Source: Streptomyces tsukubensis (GTDB lineage: Bacteria > Actinomycetota > Actinomycetes > Streptomycetales > Streptomycetaceae). Taken from it: a DNA stretch of 64,000 nt. The notes beneath the pieces were generated by a model. The model was not told the DNA's origin. It saw only the letters and a program-made list of their open reading frames with translations, and ran no database searches. The stretch spans positions 1,488,001 through 1,552,000 of the forward strand of contig NZ_CP045178.1 in NCBI RefSeq assembly GCF_009296025.1, written 5' to 3'. Within the stretch, counting starts at the first letter, position 1; each line of letters opens with the position of its first letter. Shown piece by piece: positions 1-8,802 of the stretch. The position numbers were made by a program, and so were the translations under genes.

Positions 1-1878
1 GATGTGGCGCCCGTCGGTCTCATCGGTATCGGCGCAGGTCCAGGGGGTGTACTGACCCGCCGCCTGGCCTCGCTCGGCAAGCTGGAACTCACCCCGGGCA
101 AGCGGCTGCCGCTGTCGTACGCACATGTCGCCGACCCGCGCGACACGGCCGAGGCCGGCCGGGCCGTGGCCCGGGTGCGCGAGGCGGGCGCCGAAGTGCT
201 CGTCGCCAGCCAGCCGTTCAGCGTGGACGTGCCGGACGGCGAGGACGCCGTGCTGGCGACGGCACGCCACGAGGGGCTGCCGATGACGGCGGCGCACGAG
301 ATCACCTCGCTGTACGGGCTGAGCAAGCGGACGCGTACCGCGGTGGTGAACGCGGCGATCATGCCGAAGATGCTGGCCACCGCAGACCTGGTGGACGCCT
401 CCATCACCAAGGCGGGGGTGAGCGCGCCCCTGATGGTGATGCGCTGCGACGGCGGGGTCATGTCGCTGGACGAGATGCGCCGCAGACCGCTGCTGACCAT
501 CCTCTCCGGCCCCGCGGCCGGGGTGGCGGGCGCGCTGATGCGGGAGCGGATCAGCGAGGGCGTCTTCCTTGAGACAGGCGGCACGTCGACCGACATCAGC
601 GTGGTGCGACGCGGAAAGGTGGCGGTGCGCCACGCCACCGTCCTCGGGAAGACCTCGTATCTGAACGCGCTCGACGTGCGGACCGTCGGCGTCGGCGGAG
701 GCTCCATGGTGCGGATCGGCGGCGGCCGGGTCACCGGGGTCGGCCCGCGCAGCGCACACATCGCGGGGCTGCCCTACGCCTGTTTCGCCGACCTTGAGGA
801 GCTGCGGGACGCGAAGCTCACCACCGTGCGGCCGATGGAGGACGACCCCGCCGACTACGCCGTGCTCGACGCGGCGGGCGGACGGTACGCGATCACCATG
901 ACGTGCGCGGCCAACGCGCTCGGCCGGGTGCCCGACGGTGACTTCGCGCGCAGCGATCCGGAGACGGCACGGGCCGCTCTCGCGCCGCTCGCCGAAGCCC
1001 TCTCCACCGATGTGGCGGGCGCGGCCGCCCAGTTGCTCGACGCGGGCACCGCCCAGGTCAGGTCGGTGGTGGACGCGATGAGCGCCGACTACCGCCTCGA
1101 CAAGGACGCCGTGGTGCTCGTGGGCGGGGGCGGCGGGGCCGCTTCCGTCACCCCGCATCTCGCGGCGACGGTGGGGCTGGAGGGGAGGATCGCCGCGCAC
1201 AGCGAGGTCATCAGCCCCATCGGGGTGGCACTCGCCCTGGTGCGGGAACAGATCGAGCGGCAGGTGCCTGGCGCCACCCAGGAGCAGATACTCGCGGTAC
1301 GCGCGGAGGCGGAGCGCGCTGTCGTCGCCCAGGGCGCCTCCCCCGAAGGTGTCGAGGTCGAGGTGACCGTCGATCCGCAGACCAGCACGGTGCGGGCCGT
1401 CGCCACCGGGGCGACGGAGCTGCGCACCCAGGACCGGGCGCACCGCGCGGACGACGCTGAACGGCTGCGGGCCGCCGCGGGCAGCCTCAAGGCGGACCCC
1501 TCATCGGTGCGGGTCCTCGCGGGTACGGCGGCGCACACCGTGTACGGCACGGAGGTACGGCGCCGGTTCCGCGCCACCCGGCATCCGGTACGGGTCGTCG
1601 ACTCCGACGGTGTGGTGCGGCTGCACGCCCCCGACGCGCGCGTCGAGACGACGACGGTCGCCGCGGCGCCCACCGTACTCGGCGAACTGGTGCGGGAGAC
1701 CACCTCGTACGGCGACGGCGGGGTGCGCGCGCCCGCGCTGCGGCTGCTGATCGGTTCCAGGATCGCCGATCTGTCCGGTGTGCTCGACGCGGGGGCGCTC
1801 CTTGCCCTCGCCGACAGCGAACTGCGGGGCAGGGAAGCGGGAGAGGCCGTGGTCGCGGTGGTGGAGGTGCGGTCATGA
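1..1878 (+). CDS. Hydantoinase/oxoprolinase family protein, 5' end missing
   Basis: ATP-dependent amide-ring hydrolase of the hydantoinase A/oxoprolinase type (family assignment). The reading frame is open from the first base, so the start lies upstream of the window; the GTG at position 4 is internal. The motif LETGGTSTDISVV near residue 190 is the ATPase-fold phosphate-binding segment of these enzymes, and the GVGGGSMVRIGGG stretch near residue 236 is also typical. The first visible residues (GLIGIGAGPGG) correspond to the end of the N-terminal domain, so only a minority of the protein is missing. The stop overlaps the next start (ATGA), which implies translational coupling. With the permease two genes downstream this suggests uptake and ring opening of a cyclic amide such as a hydantoin or 5-oxoproline; the substrate is inferred only. 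Confidence 0.85.
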   Translation, partial: DVAPVGLIGIGAGPGGVLTRRLASLGKLELTPGKRLPLSYAHVADPRDTAEAGRAVARVREAGAEVLVASQPFSVDVPDGEDAVLATARHEGLPMTAAHEITSLYGLSKRTRTAVVNAAIMPKMLATADLVDASITKAGVSAPLMVMRCDGGVMSLDEMRRRPLLTILSGPAAGVAGALMRERISEGVFLETGGTSTDISVVRRGKVAVRHATVLGKTSYLNALDVRTVGVGGGSMVRIGGGRVTGVGPRSAHIAGLPYACFADLEELRDAKLTTVRPMEDDPADYAVLDAAGGRYAITMTCAANALGRVPDGDFARSDPETARAALAPLAEALSTDVAGAAAQLLDAGTAQVRSVVDAMSADYRLDKDAVVLVGGGGGAASVTPHLAATVGLEGRIAAHSEVISPIGVALALVREQIERQVPGATQEQILAVRAEAERAVVAQGASPEGVEVEVTVDPQTSTVRAVATGATELRTQDRAHRADDAERLRAAAGSLKADPSSVRVLAGTAAHTVYGTEVRRRFRATRHPVRVVDSDGVVRLHAPDARVETTTVAAAPTVLGELVRETTSYGDGGVRAPALRLLIGSRIADLSGVLDAGALLALADSELRGREAGEAVVAVVEVRS

Positions 1879-2474
1879 GCGCCGTCCCCGCGCGGGGCCA
1901 CGAGCCGGTGGAGGCGCTGGAGGATCTGGAGGCGCTGGACGACGAGGAGTTCGGGGTGCGGCTGCTGGCCGCGACCCCGACCCAGGAGGGCAGGGACCCC
2001 GACCGGCTGCGCCAATGGGCGCGTGCCGCGGCGGAGTTCGGGGCCGCGCTGCCCGCCGTGCCCTCGTCGGCGCGGATCGTGGAGCGCGACGACGGGCTCG
2101 GCCGGGGGCTGCTCGCCCGCTGCACCACACGTCCCGTGCCCACCGTCGAGCTGTTCACCGACACCCTGGCGCGCGCCGAGGAACTCATCGACGCGCGCGG
2201 CTGGCGCGGCTGGTACCCGGCCGGTTCTGTGCGGGCCGCGGCGCTGGCCCATGAAGCGGTCCACGAACGGCTCCATCACGGCCCCGCCAAAGCCGAGCTG
2301 AGGCGGGCCCTCGGCCATGTGGTGCTCAAGGTCGGCCGTCACCGCGTGTACGGCCATGTCGCGGGCGCCGACGAGATCGCCGCGCACGCCCACGCCCGCG
2401 TGGTCTGTGGTCTCGGCCGCAGTCCGCTGCTCCTCACGGCCGCGCTGGCCGCCTCGTACGGAAGAGAGAACTGA
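1875..2474 (+). CDS. Conserved hypothetical protein with an HExxH motif
   Basis: A 199-residue soluble protein with no family I can name. It has an acidic N-terminus and a helical middle. The sequence AHEAVHERLHH at about residues 125-135 contains a zinc-protease-like HExxH, followed by more histidines. There is no signal peptide or membrane segment. It starts inside the stop of the hydantoinase gene (ATGA overlap) and ends 3 nt before the permease start, so the three genes form one operon. The HExxH may be chance in a histidine-rich helix, and proteolysis should not be assumed. A role as a subunit or maturation factor of the hydrolase is possible. Confidence 0.75.
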   Translation: MSAVPARGHEPVEALEDLEALDDEEFGVRLLAATPTQEGRDPDRLRQWARAAAEFGAALPAVPSSARIVERDDGLGRGLLARCTTRPVPTVELFTDTLARAEELIDARGWRGWYPAGSVRAAALAHEAVHERLHHGPAKAELRRALGHVVLKVGRHRVYGHVAGADEIAAHAHARVVCGLGRSPLLLTAALAASYGREN

Positions 2475-2477
2475 GCC

Positions 2478-3761
2478 ATGGGTGTCGTCATCCTGCTCGT
2501 CATGGCGGCCGGTGTTGCCGCCATGCTCACGCGCAAGCTCCCCACGGCGTTCGCCCTGGTGCTGCTCGCCGTCGTCATCGCTTTTGTCTCCGGCGCACCT
2601 GTGACCGGCAAGAACAGCGTGCTCGACACGGTCCTTCAAGAGGGCGCGCCCGCGCTGGCCGCCACGATGATCGCGATCCTCTTCGGGTCGTGGCTGGGCA
2701 GACTGCTCGACGAGACGGGGATCGCGGGAACGCTCGTCCGCAAGATCGTCGAGTTCGGGGGTGACCGCCCCACCGTGGTGGCCCTTGGCGTCCTCGCGGT
2801 CTCCACGCTGATCGGTACGGTGACGGGCTCGGCGCCCGCCGCGATGCTGGCCGGCATCATCGGGATTCCGGCGATGATCGCCGTGGGCATCCCGAAGGTG
2901 ACGGCGGCGGGGACGATCCTGATGGGCATCGCGGCGGGCATGCCGTTCGAGCTGCCGGTGTGGCAGTTCTTCTCCACCGCGCTCGACCTGCCGATCCCCA
3001 CGGTCCGCGGCTTCATGCTGAAGCTGTTCCCCTTCGCCCTGGCCGCCGCCGTCCTCTTCGTCGTGATCGAGGTCAGGCGTAGGGGCGTCGTACACGCCTG
3101 GTCGCTGAAGTCCGCCCCGCGCGCGAGCCGTTCCGAGCAGCGCGCGCGGCTCGGCGACGCCCCTTGGTACGCGTTGCTGACCCCGGTGATCCCGCTGGTG
3201 CTCGCCCTCGGCTTCGAACTCGCCATCGTGCCCTCGCTGCTGGCAGGCGTGGTGTACGCGGCGGTCACCACGACCCGGCCGAGGGAGCTGAACAAGCGGC
3301 TGCTGCGGACGCTGTACGGCGGGTTCGAGGTGGCCGCGGCGCCGATCGCGCTGTTCGTCGCCATCGGGATCCTGCTGGCTGCCGTGCAGTTGCCGGGGAC
3401 GGTCGACGCCCTCGAACCGCTGGTGACGGCGGTGAGCCCGCGCAACCAGGTGCTGTTCGTGCTGGTCTTCACGGTGCTCGTACCGCTCTGTCTGTACCGG
3501 GGGCCGCTCAACGTCTACGGCCTTGGTGCGGGCATCGCGGGCGTACTGGTGGCGGCGGGCGTCTACCCGGCCATCGCCGTACTCGGCATCACCACCTCCT
3601 ACAACCAGGTCTTCGGGGTCGCCGACCCCACCAGTACGCAGACGGTGTGGAGCGCCCAGTACGCGGGGGTGTCGCCGCAGCAGGTGATGGCCCGGACGCT
3701 GCCGTACGTGTGGGGCGTCGCCCTCGCCGGGTTCTGCGTCACGGCGTCGTTGTACCTGTGA
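2478..3761 (+). CDS. IT-superfamily organic-anion permease, about 12 TM
   Basis: A 427-residue polytopic inner-membrane transporter with an in/out repeat architecture. Hydrophobic segments run from residue 3 to the C-terminus. The helical hairpin region VTGSAPAAMLAGIIGIPAM at about residues 113-133 and the paired C-terminal segment GITTSYNQVFGVADPTSTQ resemble the substrate-binding loops of the ion transporter superfamily (GntP/CitM/ArsB relatives). It is the last gene of the operon with the hydantoinase and the HExxH protein, so it probably imports the cyclic amide or exports or imports the carboxylate product. The substrate is not determinable from sequence. The stop codon lies in a degenerate repeat that continues downstream. 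Confidence 0.75.
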   Translation: MGVVILLVMAAGVAAMLTRKLPTAFALVLLAVVIAFVSGAPVTGKNSVLDTVLQEGAPALAATMIAILFGSWLGRLLDETGIAGTLVRKIVEFGGDRPTVVALGVLAVSTLIGTVTGSAPAAMLAGIIGIPAMIAVGIPKVTAAGTILMGIAAGMPFELPVWQFFSTALDLPIPTVRGFMLKLFPFALAAAVLFVVIEVRRRGVVHAWSLKSAPRASRSEQRARLGDAPWYALLTPVIPLVLALGFELAIVPSLLAGVVYAAVTTTRPRELNKRLLRTLYGGFEVAAAPIALFVAIGILLAAVQLPGTVDALEPLVTAVSPRNQVLFVLVFTVLVPLCLYRGPLNVYGLGAGIAGVLVAAGVYPAIAVLGITTSYNQVFGVADPTSTQTVWSAQYAGVSPQQVMARTLPYVWGVALAGFCVTASLYL

Positions 3762-3878
3762 GCTGACTCCCGTTACCCGGCTTGTGAGGGGCCGCTCCCC
3801 TGCCCGACCGGTGGGTGGCCCCTCGCTGACCCGACCTGTGAGCCGGCCCCTCCGTCACCTCGCCGGTGGGCGGCCCCT
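3754..3878 (+). repeat. Degenerate repeat carrying the permease stop codon
   Basis: The 10-mer ACCTGTGAGC, whose TGA is the permease stop, occurs at 3754-3763 and exactly again at 3834-3843, with a variant GCTTGTGAGG at 3780-3789. A second block, CCGGTGGGYGGCCCCTC, occurs at 3809-3825 and 3862-3878, about 53 bp apart. The region lies between the convergent permease and GntR genes. No strong terminator hairpin is evident. Confidence 0.5.
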
Positions 3879-3954
3879 CTCTTGTCCGTGAAGGGCGCCT
3901 GCCCGCGGCGGGTCCGGGGCGGGCTCCCTCCGGGCCCGCGCACGGGTCTCGGGA

Positions 3955-4656
3955 TCAGGGTGCGAGGATGTCCAGCTCGTGCAGGGCGCCGACGGTGATC
4001 TCGCGGGTCAGCGCCTCGGCGCGGGCCGCGTCCCGTGCGCGTACCGCCTCGGCGAGCCGTACGTGCAGGGTGACGGCCGCGGGGTCGGGGTCCTCGAACA
4101 TGACCTCGTGGTGGGTACGTCCCGCGAGGATCTCCGCGACGACGTCGCCGAGCCGCGCGAACATCTCGTTGCCGGAGGCGCGCAGCACCACGTGGTGGAA
4201 GGCGATGTCGTGCACGAGGTACGCCTCCAGCTGGTGGCCGCGCGAGGTGGCGACCATGCCGAGCGCGCTCTCGGTCAGCGCGGCGCACTCCTCGGCGGAG
4301 GCGTGGGTGGCGGCGAGGGCCGCGGCGGTCGGCTCCACCGCGGAGCGCAGCACCGTGAGGGAGCGCAGTTGCCTGGGGCGGTCCGCGCCCGCCAGCCGCC
4401 AGCGGATCACCTGCGGGTCGTAGACGTTCCACTCGCGGGCGGGCAGCACGGTGACGCCCACCCTGCGCCGGGACTCCACGAGGTGCATCGACTCAAGGAC
4501 GCGGACCACCTCGCGCGTCACCGACCGGGACACCTCGAAACGCTGGGACAGCTCGTCGGTGCGCAGCACGCTCCCCTCGGGGTACTCGCCACCTGTGATG
4601 GCGGGGCCGAGGCTGTCCAGTACGCGGGCGTGCAGGCCTCGTCCCTGAGTGGTCAT
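3955..4656 (-). CDS. FadR-type GntR regulator of the gluconate/idonate genes
   Basis: A 233-residue repressor of the GntR superfamily, FadR/FCD subfamily. The N-terminal winged helix-turn-helix spans about residues 8-75 (DELSQRFEVSRSVTREVVRVLES). The C-terminal all-helical FCD ligand domain follows, with the metal/ligand histidines expected in HDIAFHHVVLRASGNEMF and HVRLAEAVRARD. It is divergent from gluconokinase with about 130 nt between the starts, and a palindrome sits in that gap. By analogy with GntR regulators of gluconate genes it probably represses gntK-gntP and releases DNA on gluconate or a phosphorylated derivative. The effector is inferred. Confidence 0.85.
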   Translation of the reverse strand: MTTQGRGLHARVLDSLGPAITGGEYPEGSVLRTDELSQRFEVSRSVTREVVRVLESMHLVESRRRVGVTVLPAREWNVYDPQVIRWRLAGADRPRQLRSLTVLRSAVEPTAAALAATHASAEECAALTESALGMVATSRGHQLEAYLVHDIAFHHVVLRASGNEMFARLGDVVAEILAGRTHHEVMFEDPDPAAVTLHVRLAEAVRARDAARAEALTREITVGALHELDILAP

Positions 4657-4702
4657 GCGGTCAGGGTACGGTGCCTGACGCAGGTTCTTAAAGGTAAGAC
4701 TT

Positions 4703-4736
4703 TTACGTCACACTCACTTGAATAAGTCTGACGTAA
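4703..4736. promoter_or_regulatory. Palindromic operator in the gntR/gntK divergent promoter
   Basis: TTACGTCACACT (4703-4714) and AGTCTGACGTAA (4725-4736) form an inverted repeat matching at 11 of 12 positions with a 10-nt spacer. A third half-site, TGACGTGA, lies at 4747-4754. The site sits between the two start codons, closer to gntR. It is the best candidate for binding by the adjacent GntR protein. Confidence 0.65.
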
Positions 4737-4787
4737 TGGGTTTCAGTGACGTGACATACCGATGTCGAAGAAGACAGCGAGGCAGTG

Positions 4788-5381
4788 ATGAGTACCCCCC
4801 ACGTCGTCGTGGTGATGGGCGTCGCCGGTACCGGCAAGACGACCATCGGGCCGCTGATCGCGGAGCGGCTCGGCGTCCCGTACGCCGAGGGCGACGACTT
4901 CCATCCCCCGGCCAACATCGCCAAGATGTCGGCCGGGACCCCGCTGGACGACGACGACCGCTGGCCGTGGCTCGACGCCATCGGCCGCTGGGCCCACGGC
5001 AGGGCCGGGCTCGGCGGAGTCGTCAGCAGCTCGGCGCTCAAACGGTCCTACCGGGACCGGCTGCGCGGCGAGGCTCCGGACGCTGTCTTCGTCCACCTCA
5101 CCGGTGACCGCGCGCTGATCGAGAGCCGCATGTCGCACCGCCAGGGTCACTTCATGCCGACCCGGCTGCTCGACTCGCAGTTCGCGACTCTCCAGCCGCT
5201 CGGCGCGGACGAGGCCGGAGTCGACGTCGATGTGGCCGGCTCCCCCGAGGAGATCGCCGACCGGGCGGTCCTCGCGCTGCGCGCCCTCACGCCGGACGAG
5301 ACCCCCACCCGGTCCCCCGGACTCACGCCGGCCACGCCGCCGGACGAGGACGGAACGCAGGACCTCATACCCCCGCGGTAG
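4788..5381 (+). CDS. gntK: Gluconokinase
   Basis: Phosphorylates D-gluconate to 6-phosphogluconate with ATP, feeding the pentose phosphate pathway. The P-loop GVAGTGKTT is at residues 11-19. The gluconokinase signatures EGDDFHP (about 34-40) and the N-I-A-K-M segment follow, as does HFMPTRLLDSQFATLQPL near residues 121-138. Length (197 aa) is slightly above the usual 165-180 because of a proline-rich C-terminal tail of about 25 residues. I chose the ATG at 4788, with GAGG 5 nt upstream; a GTG directly before it (4785) is an alternative. It is the first gene of a gntK-gntP unit divergent from the regulator. Confidence 0.93.
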   Translation: MSTPHVVVVMGVAGTGKTTIGPLIAERLGVPYAEGDDFHPPANIAKMSAGTPLDDDDRWPWLDAIGRWAHGRAGLGGVVSSSALKRSYRDRLRGEAPDAVFVHLTGDRALIESRMSHRQGHFMPTRLLDSQFATLQPLGADEAGVDVDVAGSPEEIADRAVLALRALTPDETPTRSPGLTPATPPDEDGTQDLIPPR

Positions 5382-5415
5382 AACCCCCCATCACCACCAC
5401 GCAAGGACAAAGACC

Positions 5416-6810
5416 GTGACCAGTCTCAATGTCGAGACGCTGGCAGCGGGCACCGAGACCATCACCTCGGCCGGCAACGCCCAGCTCGGTACAGCCGTCG
5501 TCGTCGGTATCGCCGTCATCGTCGTGCTCATCGCGAAGTTCAAAATGCACGCGTTCCTGGCGTTGACCGTCGGTTCGCTGGTGCTCGGCGCCATCGCGGG
5601 CGCCCCGCTCGACAAGGCCATCACGAGCTTCACCACCGGCCTCGGCTCCACCGTCGCCAGCACGGGCGTACTGATCGCCCTCGGATCGATCCTCGGCAAG
5701 CTCCTCGCCGACTCGGGTGGCGCCGACCGGATCGTCGACACCATCATCGCCAAGGCCAGTAAACGGGCCATGCCCTGGGCCATGGTGCTGATCGCGGCCG
5801 TCATCGGGCTGCCGATCTTCTTCGAGGTCGGCATCGTGCTGCTGATCCCGGTCGTCCTGATGGTCGCCAAGCGGGGCAACTACTCGCTGATGCGTATCGG
5901 TATCCCCGCGCTCGCCGGTCTCTCCGTCATGCACGGGCTGATCCCGCCCCACCCCGGTCCGCTGGTCGCGGTCGACGCCCTCCACGCCAACCTGGGCCTC
6001 ACCCTGGCGCTCGGCATCGTCGTCGCCATCCCGTCCGTGATCATCGCCGGTCCGCTCTTCGCCCGCTACGCCGCCCGTTGGGTGGACGTCAGGGCGCCGG
6101 AGAACATGACCCCGCAGCGCGCCAGCGACGACCTGGAGAAGCAGCCCGGCTTCCTCGCCACCGTCTCGACGCTGCTGCTGCCCGTCGTACTGATGCTGCT
6201 CAAGGCGCTCGTCGACATCATCATCGACAACCCCGACGACACCACCCAGCGCGTCTTCGACGTGATCGGCAACCCGCTGATCGCGCTGCTGGCCGCCGTC
6301 ATCCTCGGCATGTTCACGCTCGGCCGCGCCGCGGGCTTCACCCGTGACCGCATCACGAGCACCGTGGAGACCTCCCTCGCCCCGATCGCGGGCGTGCTGC
6401 TGATCGTCGCCGCGGGCGGCGGCTTCAAGCAGGTCCTCGTGGACGCCGGGGTCGGGGAGATGCTGCTGGACATCTCGAAGGACTGGGCCGTTCCCGCGTT
6501 GCTGCTCGCCTGGCTGATCGCGGTCATCATCCGCCTCGCCACCGGCTCCGCGACCGTCGCGACGGTCTCCGCCGCCGGTCTGGCCTCCGGCCTCGCCGAG
6601 GGCATGTCAGGCTCGCACGTGGCCCTGATGGTGCTGGCCATCGGCGCGGGCTCGCTCTTCTTCAGCCACGTCAACGACGCCGGCTTCTGGCTGGTCAAGG
6701 GCTACTTCGGCCTCGACGTCGGACAGACGGTCAAAACCTGGTCCTTCATGGAGACCATCCTCTCCGTGGTGGGCATCGTGATGGTCCTGCTGCTGTCACT
6801 GATCATTTAG
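5416..6810 (+). CDS. gntP: Gluconate:H+ symporter, GntP family
   Basis: A 464-residue inner-membrane permease of the GntP family, which imports gluconate with protons. About 12-14 hydrophobic segments are visible. Family motifs include the GLPIFFEVG segment, HGLIPPHPGPLVA, and the C-terminal GSATVATVSAAG and FSHVNDAGFW stretches. The start is a GTG at 5416 with AAGGAC about 8 nt upstream; the open frame extends further upstream but that part overlaps gntK in another frame. It lies 34 nt after gntK, so the two are co-transcribed and controlled by the divergent GntR. Confidence 0.93.
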   Translation: MTSLNVETLAAGTETITSAGNAQLGTAVVVGIAVIVVLIAKFKMHAFLALTVGSLVLGAIAGAPLDKAITSFTTGLGSTVASTGVLIALGSILGKLLADSGGADRIVDTIIAKASKRAMPWAMVLIAAVIGLPIFFEVGIVLLIPVVLMVAKRGNYSLMRIGIPALAGLSVMHGLIPPHPGPLVAVDALHANLGLTLALGIVVAIPSVIIAGPLFARYAARWVDVRAPENMTPQRASDDLEKQPGFLATVSTLLLPVVLMLLKALVDIIIDNPDDTTQRVFDVIGNPLIALLAAVILGMFTLGRAAGFTRDRITSTVETSLAPIAGVLLIVAAGGGFKQVLVDAGVGEMLLDISKDWAVPALLLAWLIAVIIRLATGSATVATVSAAGLASGLAEGMSGSHVALMVLAIGAGSLFFSHVNDAGFWLVKGYFGLDVGQTVKTWSFMETILSVVGIVMVLLLSLII

Positions 6811-6896
6811 AGGGGTTGGCGGAATGGGTCGCGGCCGGTGTCCGACACCGGCCGCTTCCCTGTTCCGCGCCCCACGGCCGGACGGGAGACGGCACC

Positions 6897-7676
6897 ATGA
6901 CTCATCCTCTTTTCGACATCCGGGGCCGGGTGGCCCTCGTCACCGGTTCGAGCCGCGGCATCGGCCAGGCGCTGGCCCGTGGCCTCCTGGAGGCCGGCGC
7001 CGTGGTCGTGATCAACGGCCGCGACGAGAGCCGGCTCCGGCAGGCGGCGGACGAACTCGCCCCGGCCGCCGAGGCGGGCGGGACGGTGGTCCACACGGCC
7101 GCCTTCGACGTCACCGACGCGGCCTCGGTGACCGCGGGGGTCGCCGAGGCGGAAGACCGGGTGGGCCCGGTCGACATCCTCGTCAACAACGCCGGTACGC
7201 AACTGCGCGCCCCGCTGCTCGACTTCGCCGAGCCGGACTGGCACCGGATCCTGGACACCAATCTGACCAGCGCGTTCCTCGTGGGGCGTGCGGTCGCGGC
7301 CGGGATGGTCCTGCGCGGCCACGGCAAGATCGTCAACATCTGCTCGCTCCAGAGCGAGGTGGTCAGGCCGGGCATCGCGCCGTACGCCGCCACCAAGGGC
7401 GCGCTGAAGATGCTCACCAAGGGCATGTGCGCCGACTGGGGACCCCAGGGCATCCAGGTCAACGCGCTGGGCCCCGGTTACATCGAGACCGAGCTGACCC
7501 GGCCCCTTGTCGAGGACGAGGAGTTCACGTCCTGGGTACGGGGCAGGACCCCGGCGGGTCGCTGGGGCACCACCGACGACCTGATCGGCGGGCTGCTGTA
7601 CCTCGCCTCCCCGGCCGCGGACTTCGTGGGCGGACAGGTGCTGTACGTCGACGGTGGCATGTCGAGCGTGCTGTGA
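6897..7676 (+). CDS. idnO: SDR oxidoreductase, probable 5-keto-D-gluconate reductase
   Basis: A classical short-chain dehydrogenase of 259 residues. It has the cofactor motif TGSSRGIG (residues 16-23), NNAG (97-100), catalytic Ser150, and YxxxK as Tyr163/Lys167. With an idonate dehydrogenase next door and gluconate genes upstream it is best read as the gluconate 5-dehydrogenase that interconverts 5-ketogluconate and gluconate (L-idonate pathway). The name rests on context plus overall similarity; many SDRs share these motifs. The ATG at 6897 follows a GGGAG site. It lies 86 nt after gntP in the same direction. Confidence 0.82.
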   Translation: MTHPLFDIRGRVALVTGSSRGIGQALARGLLEAGAVVVINGRDESRLRQAADELAPAAEAGGTVVHTAAFDVTDAASVTAGVAEAEDRVGPVDILVNNAGTQLRAPLLDFAEPDWHRILDTNLTSAFLVGRAVAAGMVLRGHGKIVNICSLQSEVVRPGIAPYAATKGALKMLTKGMCADWGPQGIQVNALGPGYIETELTRPLVEDEEFTSWVRGRTPAGRWGTTDDLIGGLLYLASPAADFVGGQVLYVDGGMSSVL

Positions 7677-7776
7677 ACGCCCCCGACGCCGTGCCCCACC
7701 GCAGGCACCCTCTCCACCCCCTGTCCATGCCCACCCTCGGGCCCGACGTCAGGCCCATCGCAAGGAGGCGGAAACG

Positions 7777-8802
7777 GTGTTCGGCTGTGTGATCCACGGG
7801 GCGGGCGATCTGCGCGTGGAGGAGATGTCCCCGCCGGAGGCGGGCCCTGGAGAGGCGGTCGTCGCCGTCGCTTACGGCGGGGTGTGCGGTTCCGACCTGC
7901 ACTACTGGCTCCACGGCGGTGTCGGGGACTTCTCCCTGCGCGAGCCGATGGTGCTCGGGCACGAGGTCGTCGGCACGGTGGTGGCGTACGGCGAGGGGGC
8001 GGGCGGTCCTGCCCCCGGTACGCCCGTGGCGGTCCATCCGGCGACGCCCTGCGGGGTCTGCCCCGAGTGTCTGGACGGCCGGCGCAACGTGTGCCGCGAC
8101 ACCCTCTACCTGGGCAGCGCCGCACGTTTCCCGCATGTGCAGGGCGGGTTCGCGGCCAGGATCGCCGTTCCCGCCGTCCAGTTGCGCGCCCTGCCCGACG
8201 GCCTTGAGCCACGCAGGGCCACGCTGGCCGAACCCCTGTCCGTGGCCCTGCACGCCGTACGCAGGGCGGGCGATCTGACCGGGCGCCATCTCCTGGTGAC
8301 CGGGGCAGGTCCCATCGGCTCACTGGTGGTGGCCGCGGCGAAGGCGGCGGGCGCCGCCCGTGTCACCGTCACCGACCTGCTGCCCGCCGCGCTCGGTTTC
8401 GCCTCGGCCGCCGGGGCCACCACGGCGGTGCGGGCCGACGACCCCGAGGATCCGGGGTGGCCGGACGAGGTGGACGTGGCGATCGAGGCGTCAGGTGCGG
8501 CCGCGGGGCTCGCGACCTGTCTGCGGCTGGTGGGGCGCGGCGGGACCGTCGTCCAACTCGGCATGTTGCCGCCCGGCGACAGCCCCTTCGCGGGGAACCT
8601 GGTGGTGAGCAAGGAGATCGAGTTGCGGGGGGCGTTCCGTTTCGACACGGAGTTCGACGCCGCCCTGGAGCTGCTGGCGCGCGAGCCCGCCTTCGAACGG
8701 CTGATCAGCGCGGTGGTGCCCGTCACCGAGGCCGCCGAGGCCTTCGCTCTCGCGGCGGACCGTGGCAGGTCGTGCAAGGTGCTGCTGGACTTCGGCGCGT
8801 AG
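7777..8802 (+). CDS. idnD: Zinc-dependent L-idonate 5-dehydrogenase
   Basis: A medium-chain dehydrogenase of 341 residues. Catalytic-zinc ligands are Cys37 (GVCGSDLHYW) and His62-Glu63 (GHE). Structural-zinc cysteines are 92, 95, 98 and 106. The Rossmann motif GAGPIG lies near residue 173. The GSDLHYWLHGGVGDF segment is characteristic of L-idonate 5-dehydrogenases, which oxidise L-idonate to 5-ketogluconate, the substrate of the preceding SDR. The GTG start at 7777 has a strong AAGGAGG site 8 nt upstream. It is the final gene of the gnt/idn block, completing a route from L-idonate to 6-phosphogluconate. Confidence 0.87.
   Translation: MFGCVIHGAGDLRVEEMSPPEAGPGEAVVAVAYGGVCGSDLHYWLHGGVGDFSLREPMVLGHEVVGTVVAYGEGAGGPAPGTPVAVHPATPCGVCPECLDGRRNVCRDTLYLGSAARFPHVQGGFAARIAVPAVQLRALPDGLEPRRATLAEPLSVALHAVRRAGDLTGRHLLVTGAGPIGSLVVAAAKAAGAARVTVTDLLPAALGFASAAGATTAVRADDPEDPGWPDEVDVAIEASGAAAGLATCLRLVGRGGTVVQLGMLPPGDSPFAGNLVVSKEIELRGAFRFDTEFDAALELLAREPAFERLISAVVPVTEAAEAFALAADRGRSCKVLLDFGA

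Noticed and set aside
1089..3095. Long antisense frame of 668 codons opposite the hydantoinase and permease genes
   Set aside because: A shadow of the GC-rich coding strand. Its composition (Arg, Gly, His, Asp rich) has no domain, and the plus-strand genes are clear.
5230..5415. Extended N-terminus for the gluconate permease
   Set aside because: It would overlap gluconokinase in another frame. GTG 5416 has its own ribosome site and gives normal GntP length.
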